DNA of 64,000 nt. It comes from Streptomyces sp. NRRL F-5123 (lineage in GTDB: Bacteria > Actinomycetota > Actinomycetes > Streptomycetales > Streptomycetaceae). The translations under genes were made by a program, and so were the position numbers. The DNA is taken from positions 1-64,000 of the forward strand of contig NZ_JOHY01000036.1 of the NCBI RefSeq assembly GCF_000721495.1, written 5' to 3'. Positions 16,756 to 26,849 of this stretch are shown piece after piece; within the stretch, counting starts at the first letter, position 1; every line of letters begins with the position of its first letter. A model generated the notes under the pieces. The model did no database searches. It had not been told where the DNA came from and saw nothing but the letters and a program-made list of their open reading frames with translations.

Positions 16756-19149
16756 ATGAGTGAGTACAGACGACCTCCGCGGCCGCGGGCGGGGCTGAGC
16801 CGCCGCGTCGCCCGCCGGCTGGCCGTGTTCGCGGCGGCGCTGCTGGCGGCGCCGCTGACCGTCGCGCTGAACGCCGTTCCGGCGCAGGCCGGTTCACCCT
16901 CGGCGCCGGACACGGCCGCCGTGCCGTCGCCCGCCGCCGCGGCGCCCGGGGCCGGGCAGACCGTCACCACGCTGACCGGCGGGAAGATCCTGGTGCGCCC
17001 CGACGGCACGCAGGTGATCCGGGACGGCGGCCCGGCGCTGAACTACACCGGCCCGAACGGCGACCGCTACGTCGTGCCCGCGGAGGCCGCGCCCTACGCG
17101 GGCCGGTCGCTGGACTGGGCGCTGTTCGACGTCTCCGCGCTGGTGCGCGACCACATCACCGACGGGGCCAAAATCCCCGTGGCGCTGTCCTTCAGCTCTG
17201 CCGGCGCGACCCCGCCGCCCGGCATCACCCTCACCTCCTCCGGCGGCGGCATCAGCGCCGTGGGCTACATGACGCCCTCCTCGGCCGAGGAGTTCGCGGC
17301 GTACCTGCGCGAGCGGATCGCCGCCGACGTCACCGCCGGCCGGCCCGCCGGCGCCACGCCCCTGCCCGGCGTGAACCGGCTGGCGCTGGCAGCGGCCGCG
17401 CCCGGCCAGGGCGTGACCCCGCAGTACGCCTACCAGATCGCGCAGCTCGACACACCGGGCCTGACCGGCCCGGCGAACGCGATCGTCAGGCTGTGGGACA
17501 TGGACTCGTTCAAGGCCCTGTCGACCACCCTCGCGTCCACCGGCGGTGTCGTCCGGATCGCCGTCCCCGAGGGCCACTACTTCGCCGTCGCCCAGTTCGC
17601 CGAGTTCGACGACCAGGGCAACCCGGTCGAACTGCGGTACGTGAGCGCGAGCTTCACCGTTCCCGCCGGCAGCGGCGCCGTCACCGAGGTGTCCCTGGAC
17701 GAGAAGAGCGCCACGTCGCGCTCCACCGCCGCCACCCCGCGGCCCTCCCTGCAGATCAACCAGAACGTGGCCTGGGGACTGCAGAGCGCGACCGGCGACT
17801 GGGACGTCATCTCGACGATGCTCAACGGTGCGCAGGGCACCGAGATCCAGGGCAGCCCCGGCACCGACATCTACGTCGCGCCGACGTCCTCGGGCCCCTC
17901 CGCCGGAAGGCTGCGCTACTTCGTGCAGTGGGACGGCATCGCGCCCCCGTCCGGCGGCACCTTCCCGTACCAGGGGGAGAGCGCCTACCCCTACCGGTAC
18001 GACCTGGCGTTCGGCTGGGACGACACGATCCCGAAGGGCCCGTACCAGGTGCGCGGCGGCGACCTGGCCACCGTCAAGGAGCACCTCTACGCCGACCCGG
18101 TGCAGACGCCCGCGAACTTCGAGTTCTCGAAGGCCCCCATCGACCCGGTCCTGCCGGCGGAAGTCGCCGCGACGCAGAACAGCGACGGGCTCACCCGCGA
18201 GGCGCCCGGCGACTTCACCGACTACGTCGGCACCGCGGACGGCGGCACCTGGATCTTCAACGCGGGCATCGGCCTGGGCTACAGCCTGAACGAGATCATG
18301 GCCGATCCCCGCACCTACGCCGGCGGCCACACGTACTCGACGGACTGGGGCCGCGGACCGCTGACACCGCAGTGGGGCCAGCACCTGCCACGGCCGGACG
18401 CCCTGTACATGAACTGCGAGGCGTGCGTCACCGAGAACGCCGACGAGAACCACGTGGTCGCGCTCTACCCCGCCGACGCCCAGGACACCCAGCAGGCCGC
18501 GTCCGGCATCCGGTACCTCGACGAGAGCGGGGCCTGCTACATCGACGGGCAGAAGGTCGCCGCATACCCCGCCTGCATCGACGACCACCCGCTCGCTGCG
18601 GGCAGCGCCCCGGCCGAGCCGAGGACGTACCGCCTGGTGTACGACACCGCGCTGTCGCCCCGGACGCCCCACTACAGCCAGGCCACCTCGACCCACACGG
18701 ACCTGACCTTCCGATTCGCCTACAAGTCCCGGCCGCCGGCGGACATGGCGCTGCCGTCCGGCTACCAGTGCGAGGAGTTCCCCGTGAAGGGCGCCTGCGA
18801 GATCCTGCCGGTGCTCACGCTGAACTACGAGCTGGCGGCGGACGAGCTGAACACCAGCTCCGCCCCGGTGCAGCAGCTGAAGCTGAACGTCGGCCACCTC
18901 ACCTACGACGGCCTCGGGTCGCACGCCGCGATCACCTCCGCCTCGGTGGACGTGTCCTTCGACGGCGGGACCACGTGGCAGCACGCGGTGGTCGGCGGGC
19001 ACGACGGCGCCTACACCGCGCACTGGCCCAACCCGGCCTCCGCCCGCGGGACGAACCCCGCGCTGCGGGTGACCGCCACCGACGCCGACGGCGGGTCGAT
19101 CACCCAGGTCGTCGACGACGCCTACACCATCGCCGCGCAAGCGCGCTGA
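16756..19149 (+). CDS. Large secreted protein of unknown function
   Basis: 797 aa from ATG 16756, with AAGGAGAAG 8 nt upstream. A twin-Arg-poor Sec signal is clear: RRVARRLAVFAAALLAAPLTVALNAVPAQAG, cleaved near AQA-G (about residue 45). The mature protein is beta-rich. Residues about 320-430 contain a segment with RLRYFVQWDGIAPPSGGTFPY, and late Cys residues (NCEACVTENA, ACYIDG, YPACIDD) suggest disulfides. A C-terminal Ig/FnIII-like strand pattern (VDVSFDGGTTWQHAVV) ends the chain. I found no Asp/His/Ser triad or metal site. It is 22 bp ahead of an S53 peptidase and is probably co-transcribed, so it may be a substrate, carrier or adhesin working with that enzyme. Confidence 0.7.
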   Translation: MSEYRRPPRPRAGLSRRVARRLAVFAAALLAAPLTVALNAVPAQAGSPSAPDTAAVPSPAAAAPGAGQTVTTLTGGKILVRPDGTQVIRDGGPALNYTGPNGDRYVVPAEAAPYAGRSLDWALFDVSALVRDHITDGAKIPVALSFSSAGATPPPGITLTSSGGGISAVGYMTPSSAEEFAAYLRERIAADVTAGRPAGATPLPGVNRLALAAAAPGQGVTPQYAYQIAQLDTPGLTGPANAIVRLWDMDSFKALSTTLASTGGVVRIAVPEGHYFAVAQFAEFDDQGNPVELRYVSASFTVPAGSGAVTEVSLDEKSATSRSTAATPRPSLQINQNVAWGLQSATGDWDVISTMLNGAQGTEIQGSPGTDIYVAPTSSGPSAGRLRYFVQWDGIAPPSGGTFPYQGESAYPYRYDLAFGWDDTIPKGPYQVRGGDLATVKEHLYADPVQTPANFEFSKAPIDPVLPAEVAATQNSDGLTREAPGDFTDYVGTADGGTWIFNAGIGLGYSLNEIMADPRTYAGGHTYSTDWGRGPLTPQWGQHLPRPDALYMNCEACVTENADENHVVALYPADAQDTQQAASGIRYLDESGACYIDGQKVAAYPACIDDHPLAAGSAPAEPRTYRLVYDTALSPRTPHYSQATSTHTDLTFRFAYKSRPPADMALPSGYQCEEFPVKGACEILPVLTLNYELAADELNTSSAPVQQLKLNVGHLTYDGLGSHAAITSASVDVSFDGGTTWQHAVVGGHDGAYTAHWPNPASARGTNPALRVTATDADGGSITQVVDDAYTIAAQAR

Positions 19150-19171
19150 TCCGGCCGGAAGGAACGAGACC

Positions 19172-20464
19172 ATGTTCGGACGCCTCTTCCCAGCCACGGC
19201 GATATCCGCCGCGCTGGCCGCGGTCGCCCTCTTCTGCGCGGCGCCGGGTGCGACGGCCGCCGGCCCCGCCGCGCACCCGGCACAGTACGACCAGCACGGA
19301 CCGCACTACCAGCGGCCGGCCAACCTCCAGGACGCCTGCCCGGCGGCCTCGCCAGGCCAGGTCCGCTGCATGGCCCTGATCCGCACCGACGTGCACGGCG
19401 GCCGCGGCGTCAGGGGCCGCGCCGCACACCCCGCCGGGGCGGCGGACGCGCTGCCGACCGGGTACAGCCCGGCCGACATCCGCTCCGCCTACAACCTGCC
19501 GTCCGCCGGGGGCGCCGGGCAGACCGTCGCCGTCGTCGAGGCCTACGACAACCCCACCGCCGAGGCCGACCTCGCGGTCTACCGCGCCACCTACGGGCTG
19601 CCCGCCTGCACCACCGCCAACGGCTGCTTCACCAAGACCAACCAGGAGGGGAAGCAGTCCGGCTACCCCGCCGGCGACCAGTACACCGGCTGGAGTCTGG
19701 AGACGGCGCTCGACGTGGACGCGGTGTCGGCGGTCTGCCCGGCCTGCCGCATCCTGCTGGTCGAGGCGGACAGCAACAACGACGACGACATGGCCGCCGC
19801 GGAGAACACCGCCGCGCGGCTGGGCGCGACCGAGATCTCCAACAGCTACGGGGAGGACGAGGGCTGGGGGATGTCCGCGTACGAGTCGGCCTACCGCCAC
19901 CCCGGGGTGGCGATCACCGCCGCCTCCGGTGACCTCGGCTTCTCGGTACCGAAGTTCCCCGCGGTGCTGCCCTCCGTGACGGCCGTCGGCGGCACGTCGC
20001 TGGTACGGGACCCCGGCACCGCGCGGGGCTGGTCCGAGACGGCCTGGGGCCCGTCGAGCAGCGGCTGCTCGGCCTGGTACGCCAAGCCCGACTGGCAGAC
20101 GGGCGTTCCCGACTGCCCCGGCCGCGTCACCGCCGACGTGTCCGCGGACGCCGACCCCAACACCGGCGGCCTCGCCGTCTACGACACCACCCCGGACAAC
20201 TTCCCCTACCCCGGCTGGATCGAGGCGGGCGGCACCAGCCTGGCCTCCCCGATCGTGGCCGCCGTCATCGCCCTGGCCGGGAACCCGGGCGACTTCCCCG
20301 ACGCCTCCCGCCTCTACCGCCGCACCGCCGACCTGTACGACGTGACCGGCGGGTCCAACGCGGCCTACGGCTTCGACTGCGGCGGCGACAACCTGTGCAA
20401 CAGCGCCCCCGGTTACGACGGACCCACGGGCCTGGGCACCCCGAACGGCCTCGCCGCTTTCTGA
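19172..20464 (+). CDS. Secreted S53 family (sedolisin-type) peptidase
   Basis: 430 aa with a GAAGGAA ribosome site. A signal peptide covers residues 1-30 (cleavage near TAA-G). A short prodomain-like region precedes the catalytic domain, which begins about LPTGYSPADIRSAYNLP. S53 active-site elements are present: Glu and Asp in WSLETALDVD, the oxyanion Asp in AASGDLGF, and the nucleophile in GGTSLASP. The C-terminal Ca-site Asp is plausibly in YDGPTGLGTPNG. The usual long sedolisin prodomain is shortened, as in many streptomycete members. It follows the 797-aa secreted protein by 22 bp, and a strong terminator lies just downstream. Confidence 0.9.
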   Translation: MFGRLFPATAISAALAAVALFCAAPGATAAGPAAHPAQYDQHGPHYQRPANLQDACPAASPGQVRCMALIRTDVHGGRGVRGRAAHPAGAADALPTGYSPADIRSAYNLPSAGGAGQTVAVVEAYDNPTAEADLAVYRATYGLPACTTANGCFTKTNQEGKQSGYPAGDQYTGWSLETALDVDAVSAVCPACRILLVEADSNNDDDMAAAENTAARLGATEISNSYGEDEGWGMSAYESAYRHPGVAITAASGDLGFSVPKFPAVLPSVTAVGGTSLVRDPGTARGWSETAWGPSSSGCSAWYAKPDWQTGVPDCPGRVTADVSADADPNTGGLAVYDTTPDNFPYPGWIEAGGTSLASPIVAAVIALAGNPGDFPDASRLYRRTADLYDVTGGSNAAYGFDCGGDNLCNSAPGYDGPTGLGTPNGLAAF

Positions 20465-20473
20465 CCCCGGCCC

Positions 20474-20517
20474 GGCGCACCGGGGGCGGCCCCCGAAAAG
20501 GCCGCTCCCGGTGCGCC
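20474..20517. terminator. Bidirectional terminator between S53 peptidase and ctaF
   Basis: An 18-bp stem (left arm GGCGCACCGGGGGCGGCC, one G-U pair in RNA) encloses an 8-nt loop CCCGAAAA. It lies between two converging genes and can serve both. Confidence 0.8.
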
Positions 20518-20540
20518 GTCGGCTGGGGCGCGGCGTGTCG

Positions 20541-20972
20541 TCATCGCGGTGGCCTCGGGTGTCCGGCGGTGGGTGTGCCAGGCGGGTCCGCACGGTGCAC
20601 GTACTGGAAGACCAGGCCCAGCACGCCGGCCAGCAGGACGCCCAGGCCCAGCAGGAAGAGCCACACACCGAAGACGACGCCGAGCGCGGTCAGTGCCGCA
20701 CCGGCCCCGACGACGGGCGGGTAGGGGCTGCGGGCGGGGAAGAAGTCCACCGGGCCCGTGCGTTCCGCGATCTCGCCGTCCGGACGGTCCTCAGGGCGGG
20801 CACCGCCGTCCCGTGCCGTCCTGGCGAAGAAGGCGGCGATCAGCGCGGACATCAGGAAGGCGACGCCGAGCACCGCGCTGCCCGCCGGTTCGCGCGACCA
20901 GATCCCGTACCAGAGCCCGGTGCCGAGGAAGAAGCCCGACACCCCGCCGAACAGCCACGCCTCGGTCGTCAT
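20541..20972 (-). CDS. ctaF: Cytochrome c oxidase subunit IV (actinobacterial CtaF-like)
   Basis: 143 aa. Four hydrophobic segments, paired as two N-terminal ([21 protein letters not shown], then [17 protein letters not shown]) and two C-terminal helices, fit the small subunit IV that stabilises actinobacterial aa3 oxidase. The acidic loop and [16 protein letters not shown] before TM3 match the family pattern DFFPPxSxxP. It overlaps the ctaD stop by 4 bp (ATGA) and is the last gene of a three-gene operon. Identity as CtaF is by pattern and position, so the symbol is moderately sure. Confidence 0.75.
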   Translation of the reverse strand: MTTEAWLFGGVSGFFLGTGLWYGIWSREPAGSAVLGVAFLMSALIAAFFARTARDGGARPEDRPDGEIAERTGPVDFFPARSPYPPVVGAGAALTALGVVFGVWLFLLGLGVLLAGVLGLVFQYVHRADPPGTPTAGHPRPPR

Positions 20973-22699
20973 CGGGCCGCCTCGCCGTGCGGGTCGGGGG
21001 TGGCCCGGCCCGGGGGCGTGCGGGGCACGGGGAGCCCGGCGGCCTCGGGGTGGTGCAGGTCGAAGGCGGGGGAGTCGGACCGCACGCGCGGGAGGGTGAG
21101 GAAGTTGTGCCGGGGCGGCGGGCAGGAGGTCGCCCATTCCAGCGAGCGGCCGAAGCCCCACGGGTCGTCCTCGGCGACCCGGGGCGCGAAGCGCGCCGTC
21201 CGCCACACGTTGTAGAGGAACGGCAGCGTGGACATGCCCAGCAGGAAGGCCCCGACGGACGACACGGTGTTCAGCGTGGTGAAGCCGTCAGCCGCGAGGT
21301 AGTCGGCGTAGCGGCGCGGCATGCCCTGCTCGCCCAGCCAGTGCTGCACCAGGAAGGTCGTCTGGAATCCGGTGAAGAGCGTCCAGAAGTGGATCCGGCC
21401 GAGCCGCTCGTCGAGCATCCGCCCGGTCCACTTCGGCCACCAGAAGTAGAAGCCGCCGAACATCGCGAAGACCACGGTGCCGAAGAGCACGTAGTGCAGG
21501 TGCGCCACCACGAAGTAGCTGTCCGTCACGTGCAGGTCCAGGGGCGGCGAGGCCAGCAGCACCCCGCTCAGGCCGCCGAGCAGGAAGGTGGTGAGGAATC
21601 CGACGGCCCACAGCATGGGGGTCTCGAAGGAGAGGCTGCCGTGCCACATGGTGCCGATCCAGTTGAAGAACTTCACGCCGGTCGGCACCGCGATCAGGAA
21701 CGACATCAGGGAGAAGAAGGGCAGCAGCACCATGCCGGTGGCGAACATGTGGTGCGCCCACACGGTTGCCGAGAGCATGGTGATCGCGATGGTCGCCCCC
21801 ACCATGCCGATGTAGCCGAAGACCGGCTTGCGGCTGAAGACCGGCACGATCTCGGTGATGATCCCGAAGAACGGCAGGGCGACGATGTACACCTCGGGGT
21901 GCCCGAAGAACCAGAACAGGTGCTGCCACAGGATCGCCCCGCCGTCGGCCGCGTCGAAGACGTGCGCGCCGAACTTCCGGTCGGCCTCCAGGGCGAGCAG
22001 TGCCGCGGTCAGTACGGGGAAGGCCAGCAGCGCCAGGATCGAGGTGAAGAGGATGTTCCAGGTGAAGATGGGCATCCGGAACATCGTCATCCCCGGCGCC
22101 CGCAGGCACACGATCGTGGCGACGAAGTTCACCGCTCCCAGCGTCGTGCTCAGCCCGGACATCACCAGCCCCATCGCCCACAGGTCGCCGCCCGCGCCGG
22201 GGGAGTGGACGGCGCTGTTCAGCGGGGCGTACGCGAACCAGCCGAAGGCCGCCGCCCCGCCGGGAACGACGAAGCCGGACACGACGACGAGCGCGCCGAA
22301 GAGGTAGAGCCAGTACGTCACCGCGTTCAGCCGCGGGAAGGCGACGTCCGGCGCGCCGATCTGGAGCGGCATCACGGCGTTGGCGAAGCCCGCGAACATC
22401 GGGGTCGCGAAGAGCAACATCATGATGGTGCCGTGGATGGTGACCAGCTGGTTGTACTGGGCGTTGCTCCAGAACTGGAGACCCGGGCGGGCCAGTTCGG
22501 CGCGCATGCCCATCGCCAGTAGTCCGGCGAAGAGGAAGAAGGCGAACGCCGTGACCATGTACATGTTGCCGATGACCTTGTGATCGGTCGTCGTCAGATA
22601 CCGCAGCAGCCGGTCGCCCAGCCTGCTGCCCCGCACCACCTCCACCGGCGTCGGCCCGGCCGCCTCCGGTTGCGCCTGCTCCTGCCGGGTGCGTGTCAT
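20969..22699 (-). CDS. ctaD: Cytochrome c oxidase subunit I
   Basis: 576 aa from ATG 22699, which overlaps the qcrB stop (ATGA). It has the full haem-copper oxidase core: [12 protein letters not shown] at the start, the low-spin haem His in [24 protein letters not shown] with the cross-linked His-Tyr, Cu-B His pair in [12 protein letters not shown]-channel THVGV-type region variant [15 protein letters not shown], and HLHYVLFG for haem a3 and a. It is a catalytic subunit that reduces O2. This operon has no subunit II (CtaC) or III (CtaE), so it must borrow these from the main set or make an unusual oxidase. Confidence 0.95.
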   Translation of the reverse strand: MTRTRQEQAQPEAAGPTPVEVVRGSRLGDRLLRYLTTTDHKVIGNMYMVTAFAFFLFAGLLAMGMRAELARPGLQFWSNAQYNQLVTIHGTIMMLLFATPMFAGFANAVMPLQIGAPDVAFPRLNAVTYWLYLFGALVVVSGFVVPGGAAAFGWFAYAPLNSAVHSPGAGGDLWAMGLVMSGLSTTLGAVNFVATIVCLRAPGMTMFRMPIFTWNILFTSILALLAFPVLTAALLALEADRKFGAHVFDAADGGAILWQHLFWFFGHPEVYIVALPFFGIITEIVPVFSRKPVFGYIGMVGATIAITMLSATVWAHHMFATGMVLLPFFSLMSFLIAVPTGVKFFNWIGTMWHGSLSFETPMLWAVGFLTTFLLGGLSGVLLASPPLDLHVTDSYFVVAHLHYVLFGTVVFAMFGGFYFWWPKWTGRMLDERLGRIHFWTLFTGFQTTFLVQHWLGEQGMPRRYADYLAADGFTTLNTVSSVGAFLLGMSTLPFLYNVWRTARFAPRVAEDDPWGFGRSLEWATSCPPPRHNFLTLPRVRSDSPAFDLHHPEAAGLPVPRTPPGRATPDPHGEAAR

Positions 22700-24324
22700 C
22701 GCTTCCTCCGCTCGGGCTCGGCCAGCGCTTCCTCGGCGCGGCGCCGCTGCTCGGGAGTCGCCCCCAGCTCCACCCGCCGCCCGTAGTACCAGCGGCTCAG
22801 CGCCACCCGCAGCCGCCGCCATCGGGGTGCGCCGGGCTCGGGAGGCCGCGGGGACGGCAGATCCCGCACCACGAAGCGGTACAGCTTGTCGGGCGCGGCC
22901 GGCACGTGCCCCGGCTCCAGCGCCCCGTGCACGTTCTGCCGAACGACCCCGGTCTCCTCACCCCGGATCAGCACGGTCCGCTCGTGCTCCTGCAGCGCCA
23001 GGCACAGCCGCTTGGTGACGGCGAAGGAGACGACCGGGGCGACGAAGAACCCGATGCGGAAGACCCACGTCAGCGCGTTGAGGGACAGATGGAAGGAGAA
23101 GGCCGTCACGTCGTTCCCGCCCGCGGCGAGCAGGACGCCGTACGCGACGATGCCGGCCACTCCGAGCCCGGTACGGGTGGGCCGGTCGCGCGGCCGGTCG
23201 CACAGGTGGTGCTCGCGGCTGTCACCGGTCACCCAGCGCTCGACCAGCGGATAGCACAGCAGCAGGACGGAGAGCAGCCCCGGCAGCAGCACCGCGGGCA
23301 GCAGCACGTTCCACATCAGCGTGTGCCCGGCCGCGTTCGTCTCCCAGGGGGGCATCAGCCGCAGCGCGCCCTCCAGGAAGCCGACGTACCAGTCAGGCTG
23401 GGCGTTGGTGCTGACCTGATCGGCACGGTAGGGGCCGTACGTCCAGACCGGGTTGACCTCCGCCACCGCGGACAGGACCGCGAGTGTGGCGGAGACCAGC
23501 AGGAACAGCCCGGTGGACTTGGCGGCGAAGTACGGGAACATCGGCCGCCCCACCACGTTCCGGTTGGTGCGCCCGGGCCCGCCCCACTGGGTGTGCTTGA
23601 GGTAGAACACCAGGATCAGATGTGCCGTCACCAGCGCCAGGAGCAAGGCCGGGACGAAGAGCACGTGCAGCACGAACAGCCGCCCGATCAGCACGTGCCC
23701 CGGATACGCCCCGCCCCACAGCAGATACGCCAGGTAGGTGCCGGCGACGGGGATCGACAGCACGATGGTGTGGGCGGTGCGCAGGCCGGTCCCCGACAGC
23801 AGGTCGTCGGGCAGCGAATAGCCGCAGAAGCCCTCCAGCAGGGCGACGAAGAACAGCAGCACGCCGATCATCCAGTTGATCTCGCGCGGCTTGCGGAAGG
23901 CTCCCGTGAAGAAGTTGCGGAGCATGTGCACCGCCATCGAAGCGAGGAACAACAGCGCCGCCCAGTGGTGCATCTGGCGGACCAGCAGCCCGCCGCGGAC
24001 GTCGAAGCTGATGTGCAGCGTCGAGTCGAACGCCTCGGACACCGGCAGCCCGGCGAGCGGTGCGTAGCTGCCGTGGTAAAGGATCTGGCGTGAACCGGAG
24101 TCGAAGAACAGCGCCAGCCACGACCCGGTGAGCAGCAGGATGACGAAGCTGTAGAGGGCCAGCTCGCCCAGGAGGAAGCTCCAGTGGTCGGGGAAGGCCT
24201 TGCGCAGCACGACCCGGACCGTCTCGCTGACCGGCAGCCGCTGGTCGAGGGCCGTGACGCCGGAGCGCACGGCTCCGCGCACCGCCGCGCGCGCACGCAT
24301 CCGCCGTCTGCGGAACACCGGCAC
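22696..24324 (-). CDS. qcrB: Cytochrome bc1 complex cytochrome b subunit
   Basis: 542 aa from GTG 24324 (GGGAGGG 9 nt upstream); ATG 24300 is an in-frame alternative. The haem ligands are the paired His in [21 protein letters not shown] and in [22 protein letters not shown]. The Qo-site motif is [20 protein letters not shown], the PDWY form of actinobacteria. It has the extended C-terminal helices of actinobacterial QcrB. The menaquinol-oxidising subunit normally works with QcrA (Rieske) and QcrC (dihaem c), neither of which is encoded here. It is the first gene of a qcrB-ctaD-ctaF operon with 4-bp overlaps throughout. Confidence 0.93.
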   Translation of the reverse strand: MPVFRRRRMRARAAVRGAVRSGVTALDQRLPVSETVRVVLRKAFPDHWSFLLGELALYSFVILLLTGSWLALFFDSGSRQILYHGSYAPLAGLPVSEAFDSTLHISFDVRGGLLVRQMHHWAALLFLASMAVHMLRNFFTGAFRKPREINWMIGVLLFFVALLEGFCGYSLPDDLLSGTGLRTAHTIVLSIPVAGTYLAYLLWGGAYPGHVLIGRLFVLHVLFVPALLLALVTAHLILVFYLKHTQWGGPGRTNRNVVGRPMFPYFAAKSTGLFLLVSATLAVLSAVAEVNPVWTYGPYRADQVSTNAQPDWYVGFLEGALRLMPPWETNAAGHTLMWNVLLPAVLLPGLLSVLLLCYPLVERWVTGDSREHHLCDRPRDRPTRTGLGVAGIVAYGVLLAAGGNDVTAFSFHLSLNALTWVFRIGFFVAPVVSFAVTKRLCLALQEHERTVLIRGEETGVVRQNVHGALEPGHVPAAPDKLYRFVVRDLPSPRPPEPGAPRWRRLRVALSRWYYGRRVELGATPEQRRRAEEALAEPERRKR

Positions 24325-24543
24325 CGCCGATCACCCTCCCACCACACCGAAGGACGGGACGCGGGGGCCGGGAGCGGCCACCCTTCGGCGCTGAGTACCC
24401 CGAAACCGGGAGCGCGCACGTCGACATCCGCCGATCGGCGCAACGGATTCCCCCCGGCGGGCTCAGCTGACGGTGGAGGCCTGCGGACCCGCACCGTGCT
24501 CTCCGTACGGCGCCACGCGCGACGCGTACGCCCGGACAGCCGC

Positions 24544-25089
24544 TCACCACCGCATGGCGTCGACGTCCGTCAGACGGGCGCCCATGTTGCGCTCCATCAT
24601 GCGCAGCGCCGCCTCCGCCAGATCGGCGTGGAGGTGGGCCACGGCGTCCCGGAGCACCGTGACCTCCAGATGCCGGATGTGGGCATCGAGCGCCGAGTAG
24701 AGCACGCACTGCTCGGTCGCCTGGCCGCAGAGCACCACGTGCCCGATGCCCTCCTGCTGGAGCAGGTACTCCAGTGGCGTCTGGTAGAAGACCGAATGAC
24801 GGGCCTTCACGACGAACAGCGACTCCTCGTCCGGCACCAGCGGCTCCACCAGCTCCGCGTGCGGACCGCTGAGCGCCGCGTCGACCAGCTCGTCGTGGTG
24901 GGAGCGCCACCGGCCGAAGTTGTCGTTGACGTAGATGACCTCCGTGCCGCTCCGGCGCGCACCGGCCAGCGCCCTGGTGAGGGCGGGCAGTTTCTCCCGT
25001 ACCGACGCGACCAGCAGATCGGCGTCCGGGTGGTCGTAGGTGTTGATCACGTCGATGACCACGAGCGCAGCCCGTCCTGCCCTTTCCAT
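24544..25089 (-). CDS. Isochorismatase-fold (cysteine hydrolase) protein
   Basis: 181 aa from ATG 25089; the long open frame further upstream on this strand is not coding. The fold begins AALVVIDVINTYDHPDAD (catalytic Asp in VIDV). The Lys is in FVVKARHSVFYQTPLEYLLQ, and the nucleophile Cys in LCGQATEQCVLYSALDAH, the GxxTxxCV motif of nicotinamidase-like hydrolases. The exact substrate (nicotinamide, isochorismate or carbamoyl compounds) cannot be read. It is isolated, upstream of the respiratory operon on the same strand but 220 bp from it. Confidence 0.85.
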   Translation of the reverse strand: MERAGRAALVVIDVINTYDHPDADLLVASVREKLPALTRALAGARRSGTEVIYVNDNFGRWRSHHDELVDAALSGPHAELVEPLVPDEESLFVVKARHSVFYQTPLEYLLQQEGIGHVVLCGQATEQCVLYSALDAHIRHLEVTVLRDAVAHLHADLAEAALRMMERNMGARLTDVDAMRW

Positions 25090-25323
25090 GAACCCATCCT
25101 GCCCCGGACCGGAGCCGTGGCGGCGGTGCCGCACCGCCGTCCTGGCGTTGCCGCGACCGTCGGCCCGGCGCGTGTCCAATCCGCCCCCAACCGCTCTCGC
25201 CGCTGTCCCGTAACCGCTGGTGGCCCGTCTCGGCAGAGCTCGCCCCGATGCCGTCGGGGGCGAGCCGCTGCTGAGCGACAAACCGGGTCGACGGTGGCCA
25301 CTGCGGTACCCGATCATGCGTTC

Positions 25324-25830
25324 ATGCCTTTGACAGACACCCTTGCCCGGGTCGATGCAGACCTGGCCGCCGGCCGGGTCCCCGTCGCGCGCCAGCGCCT
25401 GCGCGGGCTGGTGTCGTCCTTTCCCAACGACCTGATGCTTCGCCGGCGCTTGGCCGAGGTGTACCGCCTGTACGGAGACCCTGCGGAAGCAGGCCGCTGG
25501 ATGTACCTCGAACAGGACCGGGACGCACAGGAGACCACCGCGTTCGAAGCGAGATACCGCACGGCTCCGCAGCGAATGCGGGCACTTGCCTGGCAGGGCC
25601 CGGAGTCGCTTGCCCGAACCACCTTCGCCGGAGAGCAACTGGCATCGGTGCGGGCAGCGTGCTCCGATGCCATGGGACGCCCCGTCGACTGGGACACGGT
25701 GCCGTCCGGCGAGAAGGCGGACAGCAGGTGGAGCGCCTTCGCCGACTTCCTCGCAGGGGCAGGATGCCTGGTGGCGGTCCTCGCGTTCTTCGCGATCTGG
25801 GTGAACGGACTCGTCGCCCTCTTCGACTGA
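25324..25830 (+). CDS. DUF6584-type helical repeat protein
   Basis: 168 aa. It opens MPLTDTLARVDADLAAGRVPVARQRLRGLVSSFPNDLMLRRRLAEVYRLYGDPAEAGRWMYLE, a TPR-like helical pair that I recognise as the actinobacterial DUF6584 family. A C-terminal hydrophobic helix (LAGAGCLVAVLAFFAIWVNGLVALF) would anchor it to the membrane. No Shine-Dalgarno precedes the ATG. Its stop is immediately followed, in the same frame, by the toxin-like fragment at 25831, so it may belong to that cassette, possibly as an immunity-like protein. That link is inferred from position only. Confidence 0.6.
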   Translation: MPLTDTLARVDADLAAGRVPVARQRLRGLVSSFPNDLMLRRRLAEVYRLYGDPAEAGRWMYLEQDRDAQETTAFEARYRTAPQRMRALAWQGPESLARTTFAGEQLASVRAACSDAMGRPVDWDTVPSGEKADSRWSAFADFLAGAGCLVAVLAFFAIWVNGLVALFD

Positions 25831-26830
25831 CTCAGATCGTCGGGGCCTGCGGACCTGGAGCCTGCCGCCGGAGGCCCGACTCCTGCGGGCGGCCGCGCAG
25901 GACGCCGCAACCACGATTTCGCAGTCCAGATGGCGTGGGAACAGTTCGCCGCACGATACGGCGTCAACAACGTCTACGCGGACGTCAACCGTAACTACGG
26001 GCCCCGTGCCGGCCAATGGGCGATCCCCGACGCGGGCCCGGCAGGCGGCGTCGGTAAGCCCGACCTCGGCATCCAGAACATGCCCATGGCTCCGGAAGGA
26101 ACGGGCACCGGCTGGTGGCTCTACGAGATGAAGCCCGCGACTCAGGCAATTGAGATCGGAACCACCTACGGGAATTCTGCCAGCACCATGCTGCAGCTCC
26201 GTGGATACATCGAGGGGCTCCGTAACACCGGGATCAACGCCCACGCGGGAGATGACGGCGTCCTGGTCCCGAACTCCGAAATCAATCCGCATACCGGGCA
26301 ACTGGTCACCGTCTTCCAGCCCGCCGACTGGGACACGTACGGCCGTAACTACACGCATCCGGACCCGAACATCGAGAGTCTGCAGGGACTGATCTACTAC
26401 TCCTCCTTCAAACTCAAGAAGGAGAAGGACCGCTCCAAGGAGTTCGAGCGGGAGCTCGCGTCCGTCCAACTTGCGGCTTCCAACCTCGGTATGGACCTTG
26501 AGACGTTCACCGAGGTCGCCAATGGCATGGGGTGTGATCAGCCCGTTGAACGCCTCACTGAGCAGTTGCCTCTACCTGGCGGCGCAGACTGCCGCCAACT
26601 CCCAGGTCGATCCGCTCATGGAGCAGCTCAACGTCCTCGGCCGAAAGGCCTACCTCTGGCAGAGCCTCGCGGCGCTCACCGTGCCCCTCGTGCCTGCACT
26701 CGGTCTGGAACTCGTCACAGGTACGTCGGTGACCGAGGGACCGCTCGCCCCGTTCGAAGGCGAGCTGCTGCCGTGGAGTCTGCCGCGTATCGTTGCCGGG
26801 ACCCAAGACGGCTTCGGGCTCGCGGCCTGA
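25831..26830 (+). pseudogene. Fragment of a PD-(D/E)xK polymorphic-toxin-like nuclease, frameshifted
   Basis: Coding character starts right after the DUF6584 stop, before any good start codon (text like RRNHDFAVQMAWEQFAARYGVNNVYADVNRNYG), so the N-terminal carrier part is missing. An ATG at 25930 has no ribosome site. The centre reads GGVGKPDLGIQN, then WWLYEMKPATQ: the PD and ExK of a restriction-endonuclease-fold toxin. The frame breaks at the GGGG run 26529-26532. Protein-like sequence resumes one frame over as VISPLNASLSSCLYLAAQTAANSQ and ends with TGA at 26828-26830. One surplus G explains the shift. Interpreted as a displaced C-terminal toxin module that has decayed; the following gene starts 20 bp later. 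Confidence 0.55.
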
Positions 26831-26849
26831 GATCCGAAACGGAGAAGGA

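Noticed and set aside
16894..19197. 767-aa minus-strand open frame opposite the secreted-protein gene
   Set aside because: It has Val/Arg/Gly-rich text without structure. The plus frame has a signal peptide and ribosome site.
25090..26469. Upstream extension of the isochorismatase open frame to 641 aa
   Set aside because: The isochorismatase fold begins exactly at ATG 25089; upstream text is a shadow of the DUF6584 and toxin-like genes.
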